From Sequoia sempervirens (Eukaryota; Streptophyta; Pinopsida; Cupressales; Cupressaceae), in NCBI GenBank assembly GCA_007258455.2, contig VDFB02358134.1:211780026-211844025 (forward strand): a stretch of 64,000 bases of DNA, written 5' to 3'. The first letter of the stretch is position 1, and every line of letters begins with the position of its first letter. The notes beneath the pieces were generated by a model. The model saw nothing but the letters and a program-made list of their open reading frames with translations, was not told the origin of the DNA and ran no database searches. Positions 33,346 through 46,029 of the stretch are shown one piece after another. The translations under genes were made by a program, and so were the position numbers.

Positions 33346-34528
33346 ACAGGGAGTAAAAAGTGGAAATTTAATATTAAGCACGTGCATTTTGTCATATGAT
33401 CAATTTATCTGCTGTTTTCTACTTTTTGACCTCTATGTTTTGTAGAATCTGACTGGTTTTCTTACTTGTAGGATGGATCAATTGAAAACAAAAGAAGGAG
33501 AAGCATGATGATGGTATTTCGTTAAATCAAAGTATTTTTAAAAACTTTAGTGTTTTCTTAACACTCTTAGGAATTGTCATCTCTTCTTGCTTAGGACACT
33601 AATTTCGTTTGGGTTTTAAAAAGAATCTTTTCATTTTTTTGTGAAGGCTTAAAATGAACATTAGGACTACAACTTACTAGAGTTTTTTTTTTTTGGTTAA
33701 AAATTGAACAAAACAAATCTCATTTGTCCTTTGGTGCTTTAAAAAGAACTCACAATTGCTTTGTGGATCTAAAATGAACAAGTGCAACTTTGTCTTTGTG
33801 GTAGCTTACTTAAACTAACTTCATTGAAAAAGGACGTATGCGCTTCTCTCACACTTTATAGCGATCTTGAGAATCAAATGGCATTTTTTTGTGATTTTAG
33901 GTTAAGATAAAGCAATCACCTCCACACTTCATCTTGGGTTTAAAATTGAACAAAATCTTGTGCGAGTGTGAGTAGAGCATTATTGCGTACATTCTCTTTC
34001 TTTGTGTCGCAAACAAAGATTGATCAAGTTACAGATATTGTCTTTGCTCGCTTTTGTTTATCCTAGAGGGCCTGCATTGGGGAAAAAGTACTCACCCAAG
34101 GGAACGACTCAACCGATAACACTCTAAAGACAAGAGTATTTCCAACTGGGATATAAATGTGGGTATTGGAATAAATGCCAATATCACGTGGTTGGCTCCG
34201 ATGAGATGGATCTGAAAGGGGACTCTCGCCATATGGGTCAATCTCCATGAATGGAAAGTCCTAATTAAAACCCATGTTTTAGATTTTCTAGAATCCTTGA
34301 TCTATTTTTTGGTGCAAGAACGGTCATTCTGAAGCCACCCCACACTTTTACGGTCTTTTAGTAGAAATGGAAATCATGCCATGGGAGTTTCATGGGTGTT
34401 GATGCTTGGCTGCCCCAATTGACATTAATGAGTCGTGGAGGGGAGCCAGTGGGGTCAAGCATCTAACCATTCGCTAAAGATAAGTGTAGCTGGAGTTGTC
34501 CAAGTGGGAATCCAACAAATATAGTCTT

Positions 34529-34533
34529 CCACA
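34529..34533. repeat. Target-site duplication CCACA (left of element E)
   Basis: Identical to 41856-41860. The uninterrupted relative G1 has the corresponding site once (TTACACATCCATAGG near 17390-17405), which confirms the insertion point. Confidence 0.9.
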
Positions 34534-36771
34534 TGTTAGCTCTCAAAAACACAGGCAAGGATACCTCAAGAGGCTGCCAATCTCTTGATACGTTTTAGGG
34601 TAACATAACAAGGTCAAGAGAACTCAACCTTCTACTCTTTAGGTGCTGCTAACCCAGGCAGGTGTGCCTTTTAAATTGAGCAAGCTTATCTTATGATTAT
34701 CCCTCTGAAATGCTTCGTCCACAATGGTAGATGATAGTGAACAAATGAAACCAAACTTGATAGCAATAGTAAAAGCAGTTTTCTAATCTAACTCCTAAAA
34801 TGATTAATAAACAGATGTAAAGAAGCTGAACGAATTCAAATAATGAAATTGCAGAGACCAGTGCCTTGTTGGGTATGCAGAGTCAAATGAAACAGAAGTA
34901 GGAAACTTATTCTAGTAGAAGATCGAACTGCAGGCATATGATCTGCTTATAACTTGTATAAACAATGCAAGATTATGACTACTGAGCTCTACTTTAATAA
35001 TCCAAATGAATCTTCCTAATTACTGTGATCAATGAAAAGAATTTAATCCCTACTTGAGAGAACCAGTTAATTAATCACACAAATGCAACAAATGTGCATA
35101 GATAAACTGAAAATAAACTTGTTATTCCAATTTAAACAACCAGAAAAAATCAAATTGGAGACAGCTTCAGCATTACTCTTCAACAAACATCAACAGACAA
35201 TTGATACCAAAAATAAACTACCAAACCAACTGATTCAATTGAAATCACCATTTGAAAACATGCACATAGTCTCTGATAAGAGAAAAATTATCTTACTATA
35301 GCCATTTCTAACCTACTCTCTATGATCTAAAATCTCCTCCCATTCAAATACAATCTGGGTGCATACATATACACCAGCATTAGAAATCATATCGTTTCAA
35401 ATTCATGTCGGCCATAGAACTTTGAAATTCTGTTTTAATCGCCAACCAATTGCCAACACAGGCCTGAAGGTATGCCAAAGGAAATTGTATCGCTTATCGC
35501 TCCCTGCCAGTGTTCCTCTGGTTCACATTCATTGTGACCATCTGCTCGCTATGCCAAAGTCCAGGAGTGGCCTTTTGTTGTATTCACAGTTGCTGTGACC
35601 CTGTGATGTTAATGAGACATCATGCAAAATAGTATCAGTTATGCCGAGAGGGGCTCCCCAGTACACTTTTCAATCACCGAGACACAAATAGTTTCTTACC
35701 GATATGCTCCTTTTGTCTCATTTACTATTGCCCTAGCTTCCATCCGTTGGGGAGACCTCATATAGAACACCCCATGTTCCACCGAAAGCTCCTAGTGTTT
35801 TCCCAGTCGCCAAGACATAGGAAGTTTCTCATTGAAGAACACCTTGCTTTAATCACCATTGCTGTGACTACATGATCTCGGAGAAACGTCTCACAGATTA
35901 GGCCTTGCTTCATCGAAGATCTTCATTTATTTCGAGTCGCTGTGACATTAGGATTTTCTCACTGAGGAGTGCCCATCATCACCTTCGCCAAGAAAATAGA
36001 TGGTCGGCGAGATGTCTCAAAGAGTTCATTTAGTCACATCGAAAACTCCCAATTCACTTTGTGTCGCTGTGACCCAAGATATATCTCACTGAAAGCCATC
36101 TTGAATGTCACCATAACAACCAACAATCGGGGAGACCTCTCGTATAGAGCCCCTTGCTATACCAAAAGGCCCAATGCATTCAAACTTGCCGGTCAGAGTG
36201 ACAAAACGAAATCACCAAGATATTGCGCCGATACCGCCAAGCTCTCACCGAAGACCACCATAATGCACCTGTCACCAAGACATCAATGTTTTAGTAAGAC
36301 GTTAGCCCGACCATCACAACACATGATAATAGATGTCTCTGTAGTCGCCGAAACAATAGAAACGTCCTACCAAAGTGAATTGTTATGTGTATCGTTCGGT
36401 GAGACAAGAAAGACTCGTTATGACCATTCACTGAAACCAAAAACCTTTGCTAATATGTGTATCATCCTGTCGCTGAAATAGTGCAAAAGTCTTGCCGAAT
36501 GAAGAATGCAGAAAACCTGTGATCGCTGTGACATCGAATGAGTCTTTCCAATAGGAAACACAGACTCATACAAGTAGAAAATGCAGCATGGGTCGGGGAA
36601 ACCAGAACAAACCTATACCGATAGGTCCAGTAAGATGGAAAATGCACAACCTGATGGATTCTATGGGGAAAAAGGGAAAAATATAGATGAAATATGCATA
36701 TTGTAGGACCAAATCAAGAAATTTATGAGTGAAGTCATATGTAAAAACACCAGATTTTTACAGTTCCAACA
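34534..36771 (-). repeat. Left LTR of element E (3' LTR if the element is minus)
   Basis: Pairs with 39554-41855. Lacks 63 bp present in the right copy. The stretch 35640-36620 is dense in short words such as TCGCTGTGAC, CACCGAAG and GGGGAGACCTC. ORFs here (for example 35969-36481) are by-products of that composition. Confidence 0.95.
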
Positions 36772-37304
36772 GTGGCTCCATCTGGGGATGAATGATAGTC
36801 AGATCATTGCAAGGATCCAGAATCTTTGGGTGAGCAGAGCAGACCAAACACAAAATGAGTAGAATGGAAATGGACCAGAAGCATGATGGGATGAATGAAA
36901 AATGAATGCAAAAATGGAAGTGAAATGGATGCAAAATGAATGAAAAATGGGGGTGAACCAGAACCCTAAACTACTGTGCATGGAAAGGAATTTTGAAAGA
37001 GGATAAGCAAGAATTGTCCATGCACTGGCAACCCTTAATCCTCTATGTTTCAACTTGACCTGTTTTGAGCTGTTACAATCTCATACTTTCCCCTGTCAAA
37101 TACCTGGTTTTATTTTGAGTTCATCAGATTTCTTTTGAAGACACAGATGCAATCCTTCCTGTCACTATTAGTGCAAGTTTTGAGAAAACCACCAAGCTCA
37201 TCCTGGACCAAATTCCTTACATCATTCTACAATTTATACTCGTCATTACCAGACAAATCTTTGTTATCTCCAACATACAAAATGCACACATATTTAATGC
37301 AAAA
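36772..37304. other. Element E internal non-coding segment beside the left LTR
   Basis: Begins GTGGCTCCATCTGGGGATG at the LTR junction, which reads like a primer-binding site on plus rather than a polypurine tract on minus. The stretch 36840-36960 has AATGAATG/AAATGG-type repetition. No ORF is supported. Confidence 0.5.
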
Positions 37305-38464
37305 TTATGTATTATCTCTCTCACTATCATATATTATGAAACACTCTCCTAGCTGTATTGAAAATTTATCATCAAAGTGCTTTACTTGAGAAACAAAATG
37401 TTTTGTTATATCAACACTATCTGAAACACACAAATCTGGAACGTTTTGCACCTTTTTAGTATCATTATTTGGAATCAACATTAGATTATAACTCACATCT
37501 CTAGTATCTAGCATATATGAATCAATCAAATCTGGAATTTTGCCAACCTTAGCATGCAAATAAACATCTTTTCCACATGAGTTAGAAATTCCAGAATCAC
37601 ATACCTCATCCTGAATGGAAGTAAACTTCTGATTAATACCAAAAGTATCACCGTCACTCCAAGAAATACACAGGGAGTCATAAGAATCTTTACACAGATT
37701 TTTCACTGTCAAAACAAAAGTAAGATGCAGACAAAACTTCAAGATCATCTTGATGTGCACATCCCTGGTATTCAGAAGTAAACCAATCTACAATTTGTTC
37801 ACTAACAAGTGAACAAGTCTATATTTTCATCACTACAATTATACTCCTTGCTTTTGTCATTATCAAATAGAAATCCAATACCATCAGAGAATGGGAAATC
37901 AAAAACATCATCAATGCAGTTATTTATTCCATCATTTTTCTTGTCTAAAATTATTTCCTCCTTTTCATAGAATGGATTTGAAAATATCTAAAACTTACTC
38001 ATTGACACACCTTGGCAAAAAATCATCTGATCTTCATTTAACTCTTCATCATACAATGAGTTTGAAAAAAATTGGAAATCACTTTCAAATGTACAAACCT
38101 CATCATGATCAAATGTATCTTCATAACTTTCAACTATAGCCAGAGGTATTGTATACTTACTATCTGATGAATCATCATCTCCCATTGCCTCTTCATCCAA
38201 ATCCTCATAAGAAGAAGAAGAATCCCTTGACAGCAGATCAGAATCCTCAGGTTCATCATCAACATCAAAATATTCACAACAAACATTGCTCTCTCTATGA
38301 CAATCTGTTGTGCAAGAGAGATGCCATGCACCTTCATCCTCCTCAACCTGATGAAAAGTATCTGAAGCTAGATATACTGTGTGATCTTCTTCATTGTTTT
38401 CCATCTGCATTCCCTCTTCTTGCATCCTTTGGGCTACAACACAATAATCTGGGGAATGTGGCAT
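37305..38464 (-). pseudogene. Element E acidic coding remnant of unknown function
   Basis: ORFs 37988-38464 and 37305-37760, plus a less open stretch between them, follow gag on the same strand. The first has a strongly acidic, Ser-rich section (EDSDLLSRDSSSSYEDLDEE, DDDSSDSKY) and several Cys/His. I recognise no protease or polymerase motif. It could be the decayed end of gag, or an extra protein of the non-autonomous family. Confidence 0.4.
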
Positions 38465-38571
38465 ATCACAAAATCACAGAAGTAATTGTTACTTACTATA
38501 TAGGTTCCCTTTGTCAATGGATCAGGAGCTTCCTTGTTTCTAGGCCTTGCTATTATAGGTTTGCTATCCTT

Positions 38572-39369
38572 CTAGTCTATATTATAAGGCATGTCATGCA
38601 ACCTCGGCCTTTCATTCCTATATGTGTTGCTTTGCTGAGAAACCCTAGGAATATCTTTTTTACTGATTATCCCAACAACCTTCCTATTGTTTTTAATTGT
38701 TTGTGCCATCTTTTGTGCTTCAGCCAAACTTCTTGGAAATTTATTTCTCAACTTATACCCTGTCTTTGGATCAAATGCATTCAAATAAATACTCAGTGCT
38801 ACAGAATCTGGCAACTTTGATCCAATAGGTATTTTATTCTGCAACTTATTGAATCTCTGATTGAAATCATAAATTGTATCACTTTGATCTTTCTGAATGT
38901 GCAATAATTCACGAAGAGTATAATCTGGTGCACCTAGATTCCCAAACTGCTCGAGGAATTGATCTTGAAATCCTTGGAGAGAATCAATAGAGATAGCTGC
39001 TAGGCTGTTGAACCAATCCCTAGAATCTTCAACCAGTGATATCATAAATAGCCTCATGCGTAAATCTTCATAGGGCACATCCAAATCTTGGATAAAAGCA
39101 TCGAAACTTCTTAAATGATCTTCAACAGTGATTACATCACACCCTGTAAACTTTGGAACAATACTTCTCCAACTACCATCCATTGGATAAGGGGTTAATG
39201 GAATCCCTACCAAATCAAACTATTTGATCATTGTTGTATACTGATGAGGGGGGGCACTAGGTGGGTACGGATGCTAGTACATCAGACCATAGTGCTGATA
39301 TGGCATATACTGCTAACTATGAGGAGCTCCAACATGACCTCCCTAGAACTGAGATCTTCTTTCATTCAT
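38572..39369 (-). pseudogene. Element E gag
   Basis: The likely start is the ATG at 39369; the first long open stretch begins at 39213. The N-terminus is Tyr/Pro/Gln-rich and broken by four TAG stops, each one base from CAG. The capsid-like domain follows: PKFTGCDVITVEDHLRSFDA, RLFMISLVEDSRDWFNSL, FQDQFLEQFG, TLRELLHIQKDQSDTIYDFN, a retrotrans_gag pattern. The frame closes at 38572. No zinc knuckle was found next to it. Gag would let the element package its RNA while relying on enzymes from another element. Confidence 0.8.
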
Positions 39370-39532
39370 GTTTGAACAGCTGCAAAATATTCCTTCAGAG
39401 TTGCCACCTACTTTTCCAAAAGTAGGAAAACCATTATTTCTGATCTTCTCCCAGTGGAATCACTCTTTCTGAAATTATAACCTTTTCTTCAATGACTCTA
39501 TATGATGGTCTTCAACTGAATTTTTTGATATC

Positions 39533-39547
39533 TCCCCAGTAGAGTCA
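39533..39547 (-). promoter_or_regulatory. Possible primer-binding site of element E
   Basis: On minus TGACTCTACTGGGGA lies a few bases inside the right LTR. It resembles the CGACTC...CTGGGGA primer sites used by some Tat/Ogre elements. Supports minus orientation. Confidence 0.55.
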
Positions 39548-39553
39548 AAAATT

Positions 39554-41855
39554 TGTTAGCTCTCAAAAATGTAGGCAAGGATACTTCAAGAGGCTGCCAA
39601 TCTCTTGATACATTTTAGGGTAATAGAACAAGGTCAAGAGAACTCAACCTTCTACTCTTTAGGTGCTGCTAAACCCAGGCGGGTGTACCTTTTGAATTGA
39701 GCAGGCTTATCTTCTGATTATCCCTCTAAAATGCTTTGTCCACAATGGAAGATCATAGTGAACAAATGAAACCAAACTTGATAGCAATAGTAAAAGCAGT
39801 TTTCTAATCTAACTCCTAAAATGATTAATAAACAGATGTAAAGAAGCTAAACGAATTCAAATAATGAAATTTTAGAGACCAGTGCCTTGTTGGGTATGCA
39901 GAGTCAAATGAAACAGAAGTAGGCAACTTATTCTAGTAGAAGATCGAATTGTAGGCATATGATATGCTTATAACTTGTATAAACAATGCAAGATCATGAC
40001 TACTGAGCTCTACTTTAATAATCCAAATGAATCTTCCTGATTACTGTGATCAATGAAAAGGATTTAATCCCTACTTGAGAGAACCAGTTAATTAATCACA
40101 CAAATGCAACAAATATGCACAGATAAACTGAAAATAAACTTGTTATTCCAATTTAAACAACCAGAAAAAATCAAATTGGAGACAACTTCAGCAATACTCT
40201 TCAACAAACTTCAACAGACAGTTGATACCAAAAATAAATTGCCACACCAACTGATTCAATTGAAATCACCATTTGAAAACATGCACATAGTCTCTGATAA
40301 GAGAAAAATTATCTTACTATAGCCATTTCTAACCTACTCTCTATGATCTAAAATCTCCTCCCATTCAAATACAATCCAGGTGCATACATATACACCAGCA
40401 TTAGAAATCATATCATTTCAAATTTATGTCGGCCCCTATAGAAATCGGGCCCAAATCATGTCAGCCACAACAGCTCCCAAATGTATTCATGTCGGCCATA
40501 GCACTTTGAAATTCTATTTTAATCACCAACCAATCACCAAGATAGGCCTAAAGGTATGTCAAAGGCAATTGTATCGCTTATCGCTCCCTACCAGTGTTCC
40601 CCTGCTTCGCATTCACCATGGCTATCTACTCATTATGCCGACATCTAGGAGTAGCCTTTTGTTGTATTCACAATCATTGTGACCCTGTGATGTCGATGAT
40701 ACATCACACAGACTAGTATCACTTATTCCGAGAGGGGCTCCCCAGTACACTTTTCAATCATCGAGACACAAATAGTTTCTTACCGATATGCTCCTTTTGT
40801 CTCATTTACCGTCACCGTAGCTTCCATCCGTCGGGGAGACCTCATATAGAACACCCCATGTTCCACTGAAAGCTCCTAGTGTGTTCCTAGTTGCCAAGAC
40901 ATATGAAGTTTCTCATTGAAGAACACCTTGCTTTAATCACCATCGCTGTGACTACACAATCTCAGAGAGACGTCTCACAAATTAGGCCTTGCTTCACCGA
41001 AGATCTTCATTTATTTCGAGTTGTTGTGACATCAGGATTTTCTCACCAAAGAGTGCCCATCATCGCCTTCGCCAAGACAATAGATGGTTAGTGAGATGTC
41101 TCAAAGAGTTCATTTAGTCACACCAAAAAATACCAATTCACTTTTTATCACTGTGACCCAAGATATCTCTCACTGAAAGCCATCTTGAATGTCACCATAA
41201 CAACCAACAATCGGGGAGACCTCTCGTATAGAGCCCCTTGCTATACTGAAAGGCCCAATGCACTCAAACTTTTTGGTCGACGTGACAAAATGAAATCACC
41301 AAGATACTGCGCTGATACCACCAAGCTCTTACCGAAGACTACCATAGTGCACCTATCGCCGAGACATCAATGTTTCGGTAAGACATTAGCCCGACCGTCA
41401 CAACACATGTTGATAGATGTCTCTTTAGTCTCCGAAACAATAGAAACGTCCTACCGAAGTGAATCCTTATTTGTATCATTCGGTGAGACAAGAAATACTT
41501 GTTATGACCATTCATCGAAACTAAAAACCTTTGCCGATATGTGTATCATCTTGTCGCTGAAACAGTGCGAAAGTCATGCCGAATGAAGAATGCAGAAAAC
41601 CTGTGAACACCATGACATCGGATGAGTCTTGCTGATAGGCAACACAGACTCATGCAAGCAGAAAATGTAGCATGGGTCAGGGAAACTAGAACAAACCTAT
41701 GCCGATAGGTCCAATAAGATGGAAAATGCACAACCTGATGGATTCTATGGGGCAAAAGGGAAAAATATAGATGAAATATGCATATTGTAAGACCAAATCA
41801 AGAGATTTATGAGTGAAGTCATATGTAAAAACACTATATTTTTATAGTTCCAACA
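39554..41855 (-). repeat. Right LTR of element E (5' LTR if the element is minus)
   Basis: Pairs with 34534-36771. Contains a 63-bp segment (40426-40488) bounded by the 9-bp repeat ATGTCGGCC, missing from the left copy. Confidence 0.95.
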
Positions 41856-41860
41856 CCACA
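41856..41860. repeat. Target-site duplication CCACA (right of element E)
   Basis: Perfect copy of 34529-34533. Confidence 0.9.
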
Positions 41861-43085
41861 TCCATAGGGTTGTACTTATTCATGGTTGAAAAATTCCTTG
41901 CTTGTTCGAAAACATCTTGGAAACAAACACTTAAACTTCATCATCAAAATTTTAAACCCTTTAGGAGACAAATACAATTGACTCAATCCATATGTTATTG
42001 CTTGCCCTTAGGATTCTATCCTTAGAGGTTTCTAAACATTTGGATTACATCTCAAGTTGTCTACTAAAGTTAAACAATAGGTAAACCTTGCCTTGAATTC
42101 ATCAAATTTCCACATAACATACTTTGTGGGATTTGAAGAAATTAAGACATTGGACATCTAGCTTGAAAAACCTAAATCAAAGAAAGTGTTTGTGGTAAAA
42201 TAAAATCACTAAGTAAAGCTAAACAAAATGAACTCTCACATGTGTTGAAACCTCACGATTTTCAAGAAGCCAAATCCCAAAATGAGAGTCCTTGATTCAA
42301 AATCTGAATATGTATGCTCAAATTGAATCACTTCTTGGTTGTAAAGGTCTATAGAAGCATTGCATGTTCTTCAATATTGAGGTTTTAGGTAAACAAAGTG
42401 TCTTTTTTAGGTTCATCTTTAGGATCAAAAGGAAATCAAAATCTTTTTTCATCCATCCTTCAAATATCAAATCAAAAATCATCTCATCATCACCTTTTGG
42501 GAAATCTTGAAATTATCCTTCATGCTAGGCTTTTTGGAAAAAATAAAAATCATCAAATCCTTGAGACAAAATCCTTGAAATCCTTATCAAAATCATCTTT
42601 GGCTAGGTATGTGTAGATGCATCCTTTTGCATATGCTTAGTCAAAGTTGTCAAACCATCTTACAGTTTAGCTAGGTATATGTAGATGCATCCTTCTTCAT
42701 ATGCTTGATTAAATTATCATCTTGTTTGAATAGGTGTGGGTAGATGCATCCTTTGAGAAAATCTATCCCTTAGATAATCATCCAACATCTTAGGGTCTAT
42801 TTGTTCAAAATCAAAGCAAATCAAAATCAATCAATCAAGGGCAATCTAAGGAAATCAAGACCAAAATCCAAAACATATCTGAAAGTCCCAAAAGTTTAGC
42901 ATCCCCCTCAAGATTTATCAAAAGATCAAAACATCCATATCATCCATCTCTTGCATCATCATTATCATATCATCTTTCATTCCTCAAAGATATCCTAAAA
43001 TTGTCTCTTTTGTGCATAAAGTAAAGATCAATCCAAAGAATCAAGAGATTCATCTCCCATATTCTTGAAAATTGATCTGTGTTTT
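41861..43085 (+). other. G2 leader, second part
   Basis: Continues the G2 leader after element E and matches G1 17399-18647, for example CCTTAGAGGTTTCT (42020 versus 17560) and ACTTTGTGGGA (42121 versus 17662). A phrase GTAGATGCATCCTT recurs at about 42610, 42680 and 42735. Confidence 0.75.
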
Positions 43086-44904
43086 ATGGTTCAAACTAGA
43101 TCTCAATACAAGAAGAGCATGGAAGCTGATAGAGAAACACCCGCTTCAAGTGACCTAAGTTAAACGAACATTGAAATGAATCCCATCAAATCAAGTAATC
43201 CTTTGACTATCTCATCATCACAAAACCCACAAGAGGAAATCCAAGGAGATCTTACCTTTGGGATGTCGCATGAAGAAATAACTGAAATGCTCCAAAATCT
43301 AGAAAATCATAAGATCGTCAACATCATGATGAGGCTTAACCCTTCACTATACATGCATGAACTAGCAAAACAAGGGGCCAAATTACCTTATGATTTTGAC
43401 ACGAGTTCAATAGTGGAGACATCTTTATCTCCAATCTCATCCACCATCCCCATCTCATCTACACCCCCATCCCAAAGCATCACCCAAAAAATTTCACAAA
43501 TCATGACATCTTTTGCTGCAACCCAACCCAATGTTAATAAGGGAAATGCATTTCTCAATGCTATTCAAACACACCCCCTTGTTAACAATCAAGAATTGGA
43601 TGTAAATACCATCTTGGAAAAAAACATACCCAAAAATCCATTACATAAGTATGTTCCTCTCACTTTCCATAATGATCCATCATCATCATCCTTCCATGTA
43701 ACACCTCAAAATTCTCTCCTCACAAATCCGCAAGAGGAAGGTGACATGTTCGGACCTGGGGACATTTTCAACACCACAATATTTTCTCAAGAACTCACAC
43801 CCCTCACATTTTCACCTCTTCCACCATTTCCATCATCATCCACACCACTCCTTGGCTTAGGGCTTCCCCCTTTACCAAGTATCAATCAAACCAACATCCC
43901 GAATATCAATCAAAACATCACATAAAATTTGTCATCGATATCGCAACAAAAGATGATAACTACACAAGCAATCACAACATTATCAACCACCCCCCTAACA
44001 TCTCAAAGTATGGTCTCTCAAGGGCAGACCACATCAATAGCACCATCCACTACTCAAATCGTCAACACAACATCACCACTCACCACCACCACAAACACCA
44101 TTCCAAATCCACCACCACCAATTTCCACCATATCAAGCTAATACAAGATGGCATTGCAAGCAGCTCAGCAAGATGCTTTTCAAAGGGGATTCCTACAAGT
44201 GTAAAAACAAAAATCCGCACAACTAGTTTCTCAAGCTGTGCAAGTTGCCCAAGCATCCCAAGCCACCTTATAGGCACAACAGGCTGCACAAGCCCAAGCT
44301 TTATTGCAACAACAATAACAACAAGCTGCTCAAGTTGCGCAAGCTGCTCAAGCAGCCCAAGCAACATTACAAGAAAAAAGGCTGCTCAAGCCCAAATTCT
44401 ATTGCAACAACAAGCAACACAAGCACAAGCCCAAGCACAAGTAGCACAAGCACAAGCTCAAGCTCAGGAAAATGCCCAATATCAAGCACAACACATACAA
44501 GCACAAGCACAAATTCTTGCACAAAAAAAAGCAGCACAACTGCAAGCATATTAGAAAGCAATAAAACAATATCAATAACAACAACAAGCACAACAACAAG
44601 CAATCTTAACGCAGCAACAACAAGAACAACAACAATCATTGTTCATATAGCAACAAGAGCAAGCATACCTAGCTCGACAAAATGTGCAAATACCATCAAA
44701 CAAAACACCAAACAACCCACCCATCCAACCCATAATTGAAATCCCCCAAAACACCTTCATCCCACCCCCTGATCTGCAAAATGATGCAACGACATAAATC
44801 AAGTTGCTCTCGCAACAAGTGCTTGATCTTCAATTAGGGAAAACCACAAAAACACCAAGCAACTTGTGCCCCTATCCATTTGACAGGATTCTAGTGATGA
44901 AACA
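43086..44904 (+). pseudogene. G2 gag N-terminal region, interrupted by G3
   Basis: Starts MVQTRSQ at 43086 as in G1. A TAA at 43161 follows the segment SSDLS where G1 has Gln. The frame is open again from 43176 to 43922 and resumes past further stops at 43923 and 44139 and several more to about 44330, all in Gln-rich sequence. A decayed Ala-Gln repeat lies at 44270-44560. The sequence CAACAAGTGCTTGATCTTCA (about 44813) matches G1 just before its gag core. Coding is cut at 44904 by the G3 LTR. Confidence 0.8.
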
Positions 44905-45820
44905 TGTTGATGGTGTTTTTTGCACAACAACAACTCAAATAGAATATAATATCCTATCTCACTTGAAAGGTAAATCTCTATTAGCAAGCCTCAAGAGATA
45001 ACCCCAAGGTCTCTAATGCCAGGTCTTGACAATGCATAAACAACTTAGTGATAAAATGTGAAAATGTTGGTAATCACAATGGGACCTTACTAAAGCAAAA
45101 AATTGAATCAATTTTATCAGATCTAATAATCTGATGATACTTTAATCCTAGATCTAACCCAATAATCAAAGAAACAGAAAAAATATAAGGGTTTCAAAGA
45201 TATTTCTAAATCTAATACTACTCCTAAGATTAACAATGCAAATGACAAACACTGAAATGGACCAATCCCTCAAAACTGATCTCTACTTGACCAAGATAAA
45301 TCTGTAATCTTACAGAGAATAGTGCAATCTTCCGAGGTGTTAGGATTTTCAAATCATGAACATTCATTCAACAACCCTATTGCAATTTAAATGAATAAAT
45401 CCTCACAATCCAACTAAGCACACAGAATACGAAGTCCAGGCTAACTTTGCAAAGCAACTAACAATCAGTTGGTTGCAAAAAGTATGGACTGAAGGATTGC
45501 TGCAACATTCAAGTATCAAATCACAAAAATTATTGAATCAAATCTAATCTAAATATTAACCTCCTCAAAGAAATTTTAAAGATAGAATAATGAGAACCAT
45601 GCAAGACAAGAGAATACAAGTAGGGCACCAAATCACAATGTCATTACTTGCAGTCGAATTATCCACTATAGCAACAATTCCAGCTTTCTATTACAATATT
45701 TGCTTGAGAACTACTACTTGCTAACTTGCTTTATTTGCTTCTAACTATTTTGATCTATTCTACTTCTATCTTCTAACCCTTTCTTACTATTCTAACTATT
45801 ACAAATGAGGAAAAATGCCA

Positions 45821-45830
45821 AATATATAGA
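45821..45830 (-). promoter_or_regulatory. TATA box of the G3 3' LTR
   Basis: On minus TCTATATATT, conserved at 59527-59536 in the other LTR. It lies downstream of the embedded gene's stop codon and about 0.9 kb before the LTR end, so the gene would be in U3 and the element RNA would start near 45790. Confidence 0.55.
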
Positions 45831-46029
45831 ATCCCAAGAAAACCCGTCGGCCAAGCAAGAGTTTGCAACATTAACTGGCACCACTAACCAGCCAAGAGGA
45901 AGTCAACATGGAATGAAAGAATGCATTAAATGCACGAACTGCACCCAGGTTGGCCCGGGATTCCCAATTCAGCTAGGACCAATGCAGGGCGTGATAATGG
46001 GGAAGCACAAATCCTGAAGTAGTTGGGCA

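Larger units (their letters stand above)
32978..34533 (+). other. G2 leader, first part
   Basis: Untranslated leader matching G1 15974-17398, except for an extra block at 33052-33345 that G1 lacks. It stops at the CCACA target of element E and resumes at 41861. Confidence 0.75.
34534..41855 (-). mobile_element. Element E: gag-only LTR retrotransposon nested in G2
   Basis: Direct LTRs 34534-36771 (2238 bp) and 39554-41855 (2302 bp) flank an internal region of 2782 bp. Ends are TGTTAGC...CCAACA on plus, and a perfect 5-bp target duplication CCACA flanks the whole. The internal region encodes a Gypsy-type gag and an acidic stretch on minus, but no protease, RT, RNase H or integrase, so it is non-autonomous. 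Minus orientation is inferred from gag and from a primer-like site next to the right LTR. Confidence 0.9.
31750..44904 (+). mobile_element. Gypsy retrotransposon G2, same family as G1, split by nested insertions
   Basis: The LTR, primer site, leader and gag N-terminus align with G1 in order. The leader is cut at 34533 and resumes at 41861 after element E, and the two halves join exactly where G1 is continuous (17393-17400). Gag is cut at 44904 by element G3; any pol lies right of the window. Orientation is +. Confidence 0.85.

Noticed and set aside
35969..36481. 170-codon ORF on plus, with a similar one at 41185-41586
   Set aside because: Both lie in the word-lattice part of the E LTRs and have no domain resemblance. 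Openness follows from composition, and the two copies do not preserve one frame.
44245..44739. 164-codon Ser/Thr/Lys-rich ORF on plus
   Set aside because: It is another frame of the Ala-Gln repeat in G2 gag; codon repetition explains it. The same holds for the Leu/Val/Cys-rich minus ORFs at 44367-44802 and 19764-19964.
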